From positions 1 through 15,721 of the forward strand of contig DAHXKW010000111.1 of assembly GCA_027366195.1 (NCBI GenBank): a DNA stretch of 15,721 nucleotides, written 5' to 3'. Every line of letters starts with the position of its first letter. Positions within the stretch are counted from its first letter, which is position 1. The stretch comes from Alphaproteobacteria bacterium. GTDB taxonomy: Bacteria > Pseudomonadota > Alphaproteobacteria > G02398745 > G023898745. The translations under genes were made by a program, and so were the position numbers. This document shows, piece by piece, positions 1-6,221 of the stretch. The notes beneath the pieces are model-generated. The model saw only the letters and a program-made list of their open reading frames with translations, did no database searches and was not told the DNA's origin.

Positions 1-293
1 GAACAGCTTCCCCAACGGGATCGGACTTCACGTACTCTAACTTTTTGGACTTTGACTTGCAATAGTTTGGCGTATTGTTTGGACTGATCGGCGAGAAAAT
101 GTAGAGCTCTTTGTTTAAGCCATAAAGTTAACAGTTTATGGTGTCCATCGTAGGGGTGGAATATGAGAAGGGTATTATCTTCTGTTTTGACTTGTTTAGT
201 ACGACCTTCACGGAAGATGAGCTGATAGTTCTTTCCTAGGATGGGTATAGAATGTCTATATGTGTCGTCATCCCCGCGGAAGCGGAGATCCAT
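1..293 (-). CDS. YgjP/DUF45 (SprT-like, M48-type) metallopeptidase, partial; N-terminus missing
   Basis: The minus strand is open from ATG 293 to the left edge. It translates to a start MDLRFRGDDD, then IPILGKNYQLIFREG, and near the edge VREVRSRWGSC. The RxRWGSC motif just before the HExxH region is diagnostic of the YgjP/DUF45 zinc metallopeptidase family; HExxH would lie beyond the window. In the family, 70-80 residues of beta-rich sequence normally precede the 'PLLG' block. Here only about 17 residues precede it, and the first ten are encoded by a palindromic repeat (267..293). The frame stays open upstream to a TAG at 378-380. It holds a possible TTG at 359 that would overlap the fabH stop, but this stretch is not family-like. 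I infer a 5'-truncated gene, possibly a pseudogene. The family assignment is fairly sure; function of the remnant is not. Confidence 0.68.
   Translation of the reverse strand, partial: MDLRFRGDDDTYRHSIPILGKNYQLIFREGRTKQVKTEDNTLLIFHPYDGHHKLLTLWLKQRALHFLADQSKQYAKLLQVKVQKVRVREVRSRWGSC
267..293. repeat. Palindromic 'VIPAKAGIH'-type repeat unit, inside the 5' end of the metallopeptidase ORF
   Basis: Arms ATCCCCGC (270-277) and GCGGAGAT (282-289) flank a GGAA loop, with one mismatch in the 8-bp stem. The unit resembles both halves of the repeat at 3494..3567. A weak second, inverted unit (GGATCCTCAC...) may follow at 313-330, which would give the same paired layout. Read on the minus strand it supplies the first codons of the metallopeptidase ORF. 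Confidence 0.75.
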
Positions 294-348
294 GAAGCGT
301 TGGTTCGCAAAAGGATCCTCACTTGTGTGACTCTCTTTGAAAAAATAC

Positions 349-1260
349 TTAAAAATCAAGCAGCACGCTTCCCCATACTAAACCGGAGCCGATACCTGTT
401 AATAAAACTTTTTGGCCACGCTGAATTTTCCCTTCCTCAAAAGCATGACCCAAAGCAATAGGAATAGAGGCTGCTGAGGTATTAGCGCATTCACCAATAT
501 TCACAATCATTTTTTCCATAGGAATATTAAAGCGTTCACACAAAAATTGAATAATTCTAAGGTTGGCCTGGTGGGGGATAAACCAGTCAATATCATTGGC
601 GGTCAAATTATGTTGGGTCAGCATGGCTTCAATACAGGCACCAAGTTTATCGACCGCTTGCCTAAAAAGTTCGGTGCCACGCATTTTTAAACATTGATCA
701 ACATAAACTAAATCTTTTTTGGCACCTTCAGAAAATAAGTTGAAATCTATTATTTTTGAGTTTTCACTTTGGCTGCGTTCAAGCAAAACAGCACCAGCAC
801 CATCACCAAATAAAACGCACGTATTGCGGTCAGTCCAGTCCAATATGCCTGACATGCGTTCAATGCCCAAAACTAAAATCCGTTCATATTTACCTGTTTT
901 AATGAATTGATCGCCTATAGAAAGGGCATATACAAAACCGGCGCAGGCACCTTGAACATCAAAAGCAGCGCATTTCAATCCCAGTTCAGCTTGGATTAGT
1001 GAGGCGGTTGAGGGCATGATATAGTCCCCCGTGCAGGTAGCGACGATAATAAGATCAACGCCTTCTTCTCCAATGATTTTACGGGCGCATTCCGTTCCCA
1101 TGAAAGTAGCCGTTTCATGATCACAGGCAATATATCTTTGCCTAATACCCGTCCTAGACACAATCCATTCATGGGATGTATCAACAGTTTGTGACAGCGC
1201 TTCATTTGTCAGAATTTTTTCAGGCAGGTAATAGCTGCAGGATTTAATATAAGAGTTCAT
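349..1260 (-). CDS. fabH: Beta-ketoacyl-ACP synthase III (KAS III)
   Basis: FabH condenses acetyl-CoA with malonyl-ACP to start type II fatty-acid synthesis in the cytosol. The thiolase-fold Cys-His-Asn triad is visible: Cys in GACAGF (about residue 106 of this 303-aa form), His in PHQAN (about 230) and Asn in NTSAAS (about 260). The C-terminus (LLTGIGSGLVWGSVLL) is complete. The protein is somewhat short, with small deletions after ECARKIIGEE and before LKMRGTELF compared with my memory of the family. I chose ATG 1260 over ATG 1290 because an extended -10 at 1304-1312 would leave the upstream ATG with almost no leader. The usual plsX and ihfA neighbours are absent; the upstream gene is an unknown membrane protein. 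Confidence 0.93.
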   Translation of the reverse strand: MNSYIKSCSYYLPEKILTNEALSQTVDTSHEWIVSRTGIRQRYIACDHETATFMGTECARKIIGEEGVDLIIVATCTGDYIMPSTASLIQAELGLKCAAFDVQGACAGFVYALSIGDQFIKTGKYERILVLGIERMSGILDWTDRNTCVLFGDGAGAVLLERSQSENSKIIDFNLFSEGAKKDLVYVDQCLKMRGTELFRQAVDKLGACIEAMLTQHNLTANDIDWFIPHQANLRIIQFLCERFNIPMEKMIVNIGECANTSAASIPIALGHAFEEGKIQRGQKVLLTGIGSGLVWGSVLLDF

Positions 1261-1303
1261 AAGACCGAATTTATTGAATTTATCATACATGACTAGTTGA
1301 TTG

Positions 1304-1312
1304 ATTATAGCA
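1304..1312 (-). promoter_or_regulatory. Extended -10 promoter for fabH
   Basis: On the minus strand this reads TGCTATAAT, a perfect -10 with the TGn extension. No good -35 is seen 17 bp upstream, as is usual for extended -10 promoters. The predicted start near 1297 gives a leader of about 37 nt to ATG 1260. Confidence 0.5.
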
Positions 1313-1333
1313 AATTATTAACAGATATAATTA

Positions 1334-2785
1334 CTATAATCCAAATAAATCAGTATCATTTCCTGCGGCTAATCTAGCACTTTGCTTGAGAAAATCTCCC
1401 GTTCGCTTTGATTCTTGAGCATCTGGATATTGCTTGCCGAATCTATTCCATAGCTCCAAGTATGATATATTAGCTTGTGACCAAGAAATGTCCCGAATTG
1501 CTTTCAATTGCCAAACTGTTGCTATAAGATTGATGAAAGCTGTCACTATTCCTGATACGCTTAAACCTGTGCTTATAGCGCTTCTGGAATTTTGAGTGGA
1601 GCATTGTGTGCAGTTCATGGTGTCATTTAGCAGCCAATCACATAAGCAATCAAAGTATGAGCCATCAGGTGTTTGTATTTGTGCGTGACTATTCATTTCA
1701 CTATTGGAAGCACGTGCAAAGTTGTATACAAGTGTTGCTATACAAAGAGTATTGGCGATTATTGTTGCAACTTTCTTGATGTACCCTAACCATCGTACTT
1801 GTTTGTAACATGCACTCATTTGCTCTGTGAATTGATTGAACAATTCACCAAATAGGTTATCTGGGATTTGGGCGCGTTGATCTAATTTTGAACTCTCTTG
1901 CATTCGATGAAGAAGAAATTTCGGATTGTCCCGAATAAAGGTCAAATATACTCCCCATCTACATATTTTTGGTATTTGATCTGGAGTTTGCTCTGGTAAG
2001 GTCGTTCTTAGGATGTGAAATACACGTAACAACTCTGTGATGTTTATTTCATCATCCCAGGTGGCGCTATCTGTAAACCAATCAGACGATGCACATATTG
2101 CGGCTGTCGTGGCGCCTATAATTAGAGCGGCCAAACTTTCAGAAGAGCCCATTTGAAAATGTGAGTTTTCAAGCCAAATAATCACGAGTGCTGTTGCAAG
2201 GTTGCTGATGGCGGATCCTCCTATCCAGCAGAATTTCTTAATACCACCAGAAGCTATGGACTCTACTAACTGCATTAGGGTTTCTTCTGCATTTTTTGTT
2301 GGTTTGAAATTGGTACCCTCCGCTTCTATTAGTTTTAGACGTGCTAAAATCTCTCTGTCTCCTGTAGAAAGTCTTGTGAAATATTTTCCAGTTAGTGGGG
2401 GTAAATTTTCTCCTGTAGGTTCATTAGGGGAAACTACTGCTCCGTTTTTTCTTATCTCGCATTGACCTAATAATGCAGCTTTAAGTAATTGAGGCATATT
2501 GTTGCCAGGTTCAGATAAGAACTGTTTAAGTCCCTCTACTTTTTCTGGGTCAACAAAAAAAGAATCTCCATGAAAACGTCCATAGAGTTTTAATGTTTTT
2601 TCAAATTCCGCTATTGAACCTGGTCCAAAAATTGGTGGTACTGATCGGTTAGTTGGGGAGAGTGCGTATTGATTGGGGTGTAAGGCTGCTGCTGATGGTC
2701 TGGAGTCTAGGGGAAATGCTGTTGTGGGGTTTCCTCTAAAGCTGGCATTTATTAATAAGAAAAAGCAAGAGCAAGAAAATAACAT
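1334..2785 (-). CDS. Unknown multi-pass membrane protein
   Basis: I do not recognise this 483-aa protein. A short hydrophobic N-terminus (MLFSCSCFFLLINASFRG) looks like a signal peptide. A soluble segment of about 160 residues follows, then hydrophobic stretches at roughly 184-205, 216-232, 338-357 and 404-427, likely membrane helices in two pairs. The stretch between the last two holds four cysteines (CLC at 380-382 and CTQC at 392-395) that could form disulfides or bind metal if exported. The start is well supported: AAAGAGG lies five bases before ATG 2785. It sits alone between dksA and fabH, and the ~50-bp element at 2851..2900 lies upstream. An exported lineage-specific envelope protein or effector is possible, but no function can be assigned. 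Confidence 0.75.
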   Translation of the reverse strand: MLFSCSCFFLLINASFRGNPTTAFPLDSRPSAAALHPNQYALSPTNRSVPPIFGPGSIAEFEKTLKLYGRFHGDSFFVDPEKVEGLKQFLSEPGNNMPQLLKAALLGQCEIRKNGAVVSPNEPTGENLPPLTGKYFTRLSTGDREILARLKLIEAEGTNFKPTKNAEETLMQLVESIASGGIKKFCWIGGSAISNLATALVIIWLENSHFQMGSSESLAALIIGATTAAICASSDWFTDSATWDDEINITELLRVFHILRTTLPEQTPDQIPKICRWGVYLTFIRDNPKFLLHRMQESSKLDQRAQIPDNLFGELFNQFTEQMSACYKQVRWLGYIKKVATIIANTLCIATLVYNFARASNSEMNSHAQIQTPDGSYFDCLCDWLLNDTMNCTQCSTQNSRSAISTGLSVSGIVTAFINLIATVWQLKAIRDISWSQANISYLELWNRFGKQYPDAQESKRTGDFLKQSARLAAGNDTDLFGL

Positions 2786-2790
2786 ATATA

Positions 2791-2797
2791 CCTCTTT
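2791..2797 (-). promoter_or_regulatory. Ribosome binding site fixing the start of the unknown membrane protein
   Basis: AAAGAGG on the minus strand, five bases before ATG 2785. It is one of the few strong Shine-Dalgarno sequences in the window; most genes here have weak or none. Confidence 0.6.
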
Positions 2798-2850
2798 GAA
2801 ATGATTTTAATTAGATTTGAAAACAGAAAAAACAAACACTTGCTAATATC

Positions 2851-2900
2851 ATTGAACCCGTTTAGGTACAAAAATTCAATAATTTAGATTATATTTTTAT
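2851..2900 (-). repeat. ~50-bp upstream element, copy A (before the unknown membrane protein)
   Basis: It aligns over its length, about 85% by eye, with 3341..3391. On the minus strand the conserved order is TATAAT (2888-2893), then ATTATTGAA, a T-run, AAAC(A/G)GGTTCAAT. ATTGAA and TTCAAT could form a 6-bp stem. It lies about 65 bp before ATG 2785 and just after the dksA stop. It may be a shared promoter plus leader; the low complexity of AT-rich DNA weakens the case. Confidence 0.5.
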
Positions 2901-2908
2901 TTAAAAGC

Positions 2909-3319
2909 TTAAAATACGGTCAAACGAGTGTTCTTACGGGTTTTTTCTAGACGTTCTTGGGCCGCTAAACTTAAAGACGCAATGGGCCGTGCCATCAGTC
3001 TTTCCACCTCAATAGGTTCGCCTGTTTCTTCGCAGTAACCATAAGTGCCTTCTTCTAACTTATGTAACGCTTGATCTATACGATTAAGCAGCATCGTTAT
3101 CCTTTGTTTTGAAGCTAGCTTGATATTGTGATCGGCTTCAAAGGCGGCGGCATCTAATACATCAGCCGATACATTTTGATCGACTTGTTGTTTTTGATTT
3201 TCTTCGATCAAAGAATTCCTCCATTGGGTTAGCTTTTCTTTGAAATAGCCACGTTGTTGATCATTCATGAACTCTTCATTGCGTGATGGCTGGTACCCTA
3301 CTGACATGTAGTGTCTCAT
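2909..3319 (-). CDS. dksA: RNA polymerase-binding transcription factor DksA
   Basis: DksA binds in the RNA polymerase secondary channel and works with ppGpp to reset promoter activity. The 136-aa protein has the coiled-coil domain with the tip motif DVLDAA (D53, D56, A58), matching DxxDxA. The C-terminal zinc-finger region YGYCEETGEPI...ARP keeps only one cysteine (C96), as is usual for alphaproteobacterial DksA, so it probably does not bind zinc in the classic way. The start at ATG 3319 is supported by GGAG about nine bases upstream. It stands as a single gene, flanked on both sides by copies of the ~50-bp element, the upstream copy probably carrying its promoter. Confidence 0.93.
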   Translation of the reverse strand: MRHYMSVGYQPSRNEEFMNDQQRGYFKEKLTQWRNSLIEENQKQQVDQNVSADVLDAAAFEADHNIKLASKQRITMLLNRIDQALHKLEEGTYGYCEETGEPIEVERLMARPIASLSLAAQERLEKTRKNTRLTVF

Positions 3320-3340
3320 ATTTTTTTACTCCATAACATT

Positions 3341-3391
3341 ATTGAACCTGTTTCGATAAAAAATTTCAATAATTTTAATTATAATTTTTTA
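3341..3391 (-). repeat. ~50-bp upstream element, copy B (before dksA)
   Basis: This is the partner of 2851..2900, offset by exactly 490 bp in the same orientation. Minus strand: TATAAT (3378-3383), ATTATTGAAA, then GAAACAGGTTCAATAAT ending about 21 bp before ATG 3319. If TATAAT is the -10, the conserved part falls in the 5' leader of dksA. Confidence 0.5.
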
Positions 3392-3493
3392 TAATTTCGC
3401 TGCATGTTGTCATCCCCGATTTACTAGCCCCAGGTTCATACTGGTTGTATAGCTGATCCTTTTAAAATAGTTATGTCAATTGTTTCCTGGATT

Positions 3494-3567
3494 GTCATTC
3501 CCGCGAAAGCGGGAATCCATTGATTGCCAGGTATTTAATGGATCCTCGCTTACGCGAGGATGACGAC
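3494..3567. repeat. Pair of inverted palindromic repeats (REP/BIME-like)
   Basis: Two head-to-head units are separated by 18 bp. The left hairpin has arms ATTCCCGC (3497-3504) and GCGGGAAT (3509-3516) with loop GAAA. The right has arms ATCCTCGC (3542-3549) and GCGAGGAT (3554-3561) with loop TTAC, which is GTAA on the minus strand. Both stems are perfect 8-bp palindromes and both loops are GNRA type in one orientation. The pair begins 13 bp after the lpxA stop, so it may protect or terminate that transcript. Units of this type, translating as VIPAKAGIH, are widespread in proteobacterial intergenic DNA. Confidence 0.9.
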
Positions 3568-3580
3568 TTAACAATACACT

Positions 3581-4366
3581 CTACCACCCCGTCAAGCCTC
3601 TTTGCCCCAATGTGTCGATAAAATCAAAAATTAATTTAATGTCTGCATCCTTATCGTAATGGGTGTGTAGGTGTGTTAATTTCTCTTCCATGGATTTTTT
3701 AGAGTTTTTCAGCAATTCATAGACTGCCATAATGTTGCGGATCTGTTCATTACTAAACCCATGTCTTTTAAGCCCGATGATATTAGGGCCATGACAAGTA
3801 GCTTCTCGTGCGCCATGAACAAGGGCATAGGGAAAAACGTCTTTACCAACGCCGGAAAGTCCACCAATCATGGCATAACTGCCGATGCGGACATGTTGGT
3901 GTACACCCGTCATACCGCCCACAATGACATGATCGTGTAAGGTAACGTGGCCTGCCAATCCGACCTTCGAAGCTAAAACACAATGATTTCCAATATGACA
4001 ATCATGACCGATTTCAGTGCCAAGCATTAGTAGGTTATGGTTACCTATGGTGGTTATTAATTTCCCTTTAGGAGGAGCAATACCAGGTTGGATAGATACG
4101 TATTCTCGGATGATATTGTTTTTCCCAATAATTAATTTTGCACCGGGATCATATTTGTTTTGATTTTGGGGTGATGAACCTATAGATGCGAAAGGGAAAA
4201 CAGTTGTGTTTTCACCAATAGTAGTATTGCCATCGATTACAGTATGACTATAGATATTAGTATTATCATGTAACACGACCTGTGCACCAATTACACAATA
4301 TGGTCCTATTGTGACGTTGTTTCCAATTTGCGCGCCTTTAGCGATGATGGCAGTAGGGTGGATCAT
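3581..4366 (-). CDS. lpxA: UDP-N-acetylglucosamine acyltransferase (LpxA)
   Basis: LpxA performs the first step of lipid A synthesis, moving a 3-hydroxyacyl chain from ACP to UDP-GlcNAc. The left-handed beta-helix hexapeptide repeats run through most of the protein (for example IGNNVTIGPYCVIG) and a C-terminal helical domain follows, for 261 aa, the usual length. The catalytic His is in IGHDC (residue 121). Some substrate-side positions differ from E. coli as I remember it: the 'HRGT' block reads QPGI, and the first His of 'HIAHDC' is Glu. Acyl-chain or substrate preference may therefore be unusual. ATG 4366 is preferred to an in-frame TTG at 4381, which adds only MQYYS. The usual lpxD-fabZ and lpxB neighbours are absent; a TraF-like gene lies 62 bp upstream. 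Confidence 0.92.
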   Translation of the reverse strand: MIHPTAIIAKGAQIGNNVTIGPYCVIGAQVVLHDNTNIYSHTVIDGNTTIGENTTVFPFASIGSSPQNQNKYDPGAKLIIGKNNIIREYVSIQPGIAPPKGKLITTIGNHNLLMLGTEIGHDCHIGNHCVLASKVGLAGHVTLHDHVIVGGMTGVHQHVRIGSYAMIGGLSGVGKDVFPYALVHGAREATCHGPNIIGLKRHGFSNEQIRNIMAVYELLKNSKKSMEEKLTHLHTHYDKDADIKLIFDFIDTLGQRGLTGW

Positions 4367-4428
4367 GCTGTAGTACTGCAATATTGAAGCTACCTTTTTA
4401 ACTGTAACAAGGCGAATTTAACAGGTGG

Positions 4429-5139
4429 TTAAGAGTGGTTTACACAAACTCGAAGCATACGTTCTTCTATTTTATCGGCGCTGATTAGACTATAAGTTAG
4501 TATAAATATTCTCCCAGTTTCATTATGTACCATCAAAAGAACGGGAAGTCTTTTAATGGAGAATATTTTTGTGGTTTCCAATTGGTTTTCAGCATTAACG
4601 ATATTGACCCGGTACCCTCTTAAACGGGCCATGTCAAGAACAACAGCCAAAAGGGATTTTGACATCTCAGTATTATCGATTACTAAAAATAGAGTGTATT
4701 CACGTATATGCTTTTTTAAAAGCTGTTTGTTGTTTTGTTCCTTTGTATCACGTGCACTTAAATTGCCATAATACGAAACAGGTGTTTCTATGGTGTTATC
4801 TAGATCTGGGTTTTCTATAAGTACTTGTTCCCAAACTTTGGCAAACGTTTCACTTTTATCCATAAGCATTTTTTGAAGGGACATGTACTGTTTTACTTTT
4901 TGTGGTGTGGGTGCCCAGATTACATCATTAAGTATAGAGCTCAGACGATCCTTAAGTGTCTTTAAATCTTTTGGCTGTTTATCTGTTTTAGACGCTGATG
5001 ACTTGCCATAAAAATGCCAACCGGAAGCTTTTTGAGAGAAAAAATCAGCCTGAAGAAAAGCTAGAATTATATTAATCAGGGATAACGCAAGATAAATTGC
5101 GAATATAACAATTATAGTACTTTTGGTTTTTGCCAGCAT
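4429..5139 (-). CDS. TraF-like protein of F-type conjugation systems, degenerate thioredoxin fold
   Basis: The hydrophobic N-terminus is a signal peptide or anchor. The TraF signature GWHFYG follows (about residues 40-45), then PTPQKVKQYMSLQ and WEQVLIENPDLD, all matching the F-type pilus assembly TraF family. The C-terminal half keeps a thioredoxin-like layout, with a hydrophobic strand EYTLFLVID and a cis-Pro-like IKRLP (about 195-199). The position expected to hold CxxC reads IDNTEMSKS, so redox activity is not expected; several TraF proteins are structural in this way. I chose ATG 5139 over TTG 5172 because it begins directly at the signal peptide. It overlaps the 3' end of the transglycosylase gene by 68 bp, which suggests coupled translation. 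It would act in the periplasm. Confidence 0.78.
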   Translation of the reverse strand: MLAKTKSTIIVIFAIYLALSLINIILAFLQADFFSQKASGWHFYGKSSASKTDKQPKDLKTLKDRLSSILNDVIWAPTPQKVKQYMSLQKMLMDKSETFAKVWEQVLIENPDLDNTIETPVSYYGNLSARDTKEQNNKQLLKKHIREYTLFLVIDNTEMSKSLLAVVLDMARLRGYRVNIVNAENQLETTKIFSIKRLPVLLMVHNETGRIFILTYSLISADKIEERMLRVCVNHS

Positions 5140-5548
5140 GAAAAAATCCGACTGCTTTTCGCCATGAGCCAAATTGGCGGTGTAATTTTTTCAAATAGCG
5201 GGCGCCATAGCGTAGATTACATTCAGGATCAAACAATTGTTCGGGTGAATAGGATTTATGGTGTTGTAAATTGACCTGAACAAGTCCAACATTAATATTT
5301 CTTTTCCCTGCCTTTTTTAACTGTTCTACTTTCCGAACAGCGTCGGATTTATTTTTAAAGTGATATCCTTTTCTACCGCCGTAAACAGCAAAAGGATTGA
5401 AGCGAGATTCTTTTCTTACAATAGCCTTGAATAATTCAGGGGGGATGTTTTCTTCTTTAGCGATTCGTGCGGCTAGATTGCGGTAATTAACAGCATTTAT
5501 TGTTGGTAATGTGGTTGCTAGAACTAAGTTTAAAAAAATTGTAATCAT
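5072..5548 (-). CDS. Exported lytic transglycosylase (SLT domain, conjugation-associated type)
   Basis: A clear signal peptide (MITIFLNLVLATTLPTINA) is followed by a lysozyme-like SLT domain. The catalytic Glu is in VRKESRFNPFAV (E47). The family motif NVGLVQVN appears near residue 86, and LFDPECNLRYGARYLKKL and the GFFHAGKN block lie near the C-terminus. At 158 aa it matches the small VirB1/TrbN-like enzymes that open peptidoglycan for secretion machines. Its ATG overlaps the nfu stop (ATGA), and GGAG lies eight bases upstream (5557-5560). The downstream TraF-like gene overlaps its 3' end. The pairing with TraF suggests a role in an F-type T4SS rather than general wall turnover, but this is inferred. 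Confidence 0.85.
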   Translation of the reverse strand: MITIFLNLVLATTLPTINAVNYRNLAARIAKEENIPPELFKAIVRKESRFNPFAVYGGRKGYHFKNKSDAVRKVEQLKKAGKRNINVGLVQVNLQHHKSYSPEQLFDPECNLRYGARYLKKLHRQFGSWRKAVGFFHAGKNQKYYNCYIRNLSCVIPD

Positions 5549-6117
5549 ATTATTTGCTCCACAGTTTTTACTTCTGGCACGAAGTATTTAAGCATTCTTT
5601 CAATTCCTAGTTTTAACGTGGCTGAAGAGCTGGGGCACCCTACACATGCGCCCTGCATACGCACATAAACGGTGCCTTCTTCAAAGCGATCAAAAAGGAT
5701 ATCTCCACCATCTTGAAGTACAGCCGGGCGTACACGTGTGTTGATCAGTTCCATGATTTGGGCAGATATGCCATTGTCATTGACATTTCTGCTGAATGTT
5801 TGATCTGTTGGTGGCGTGTTTTTTTCAAAGAAGCCAGTAGGAGCAAATTGTTCGATAAGTTGAATAATTTGTGGTTTCAAAGCGAACCAATCACCAGATT
5901 GTGTTTTGCTAACAGTTATGAAGTGTTTCCCTAAAAAGATAGCTTGTAGTTCTGGTATATTCAACAAAGCTTTAGCAAATGGGCATCCCACAACAATGTC
6001 ATTTTTTACAAAAAAAGTACGACTAGGAGCGACATCATTTGGAATTACTGGTTGTTCTAATAGAAATTTTAAGCTAAGGGGATTCGGAGTTTCTTGGATC
6101 GTTATATTTAGTGTCAT
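5545..6117 (-). CDS. NfuA/NFU1-type Fe-S cluster carrier
   Basis: This cytosolic carrier passes 4Fe-4S clusters to target enzymes. It has two domains: an N-terminal Nfu_N domain (ITIQETPNPLSLKFLL at the start, VGCPFAKALL near residue 43) and a C-terminal NifU domain with the cluster-binding motif GACVGCPSS (C158, C161) preceded by RPAVLQDGGDI. At 190 aa it has the normal length for the alphaproteobacterial and mitochondrial NFU1 form. It is the first gene of a minus-strand operon with the transglycosylase and TraF-like genes, to which it is joined by a 4-bp stop/start overlap. An extended -10 lies just upstream. Confidence 0.92.
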   Translation of the reverse strand: MTLNITIQETPNPLSLKFLLEQPVIPNDVAPSRTFFVKNDIVVGCPFAKALLNIPELQAIFLGKHFITVSKTQSGDWFALKPQIIQLIEQFAPTGFFEKNTPPTDQTFSRNVNDNGISAQIMELINTRVRPAVLQDGGDILFDRFEEGTVYVRMQGACVGCPSSSATLKLGIERMLKYFVPEVKTVEQII

Positions 6118-6145
6118 TCAACCGAAGGTGGGTTACCGCTAGCTC

Positions 6146-6154
6146 ATTATAGCA
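6146..6154 (-). promoter_or_regulatory. Extended -10 promoter for the nfu operon
   Basis: The minus strand reads TGCTATAAT, identical to the one before fabH. The predicted start near 6139 gives a leader of about 22 nt. Directly upstream (6157-6170) is AAAACAGGTTCC, close to the AAACAGGTTCAA in the dksA element. Confidence 0.55.
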
Positions 6155-6221
6155 TTTGGAACCTGTTTTCACGAACTTTGACAATCACGATGAAATTTAA
6201 AATTCATGAAAAAGGTTTTTA

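Noticed and set aside
252..461. A 69-codon plus-strand reading frame beginning MSICVVIPAEAEIHE
   Set aside because: Its start is the translated palindromic repeat and the rest lies antisense to the fabH 3' end; no family or ribosome binding site supports it.
2610..2630. TTGAACCTGG as another copy of the dksA-type upstream motif
   Set aside because: It is inside the coding sequence of the unknown membrane protein and matches only about nine bases; similar short matches occur elsewhere in coding DNA.
3406..3440. GTTGTCATCCCCG in the spacer before dksA as a third repeat copy
   Set aside because: It matches only the outer ~10 bases of the unit and has no second arm, so it is at best a decayed half unit.
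3494..3567. Two repeat units as a short CRISPR array
   Set aside because: The units are inverted, not direct, the spacer is 18 bp, and no cas genes are nearby.
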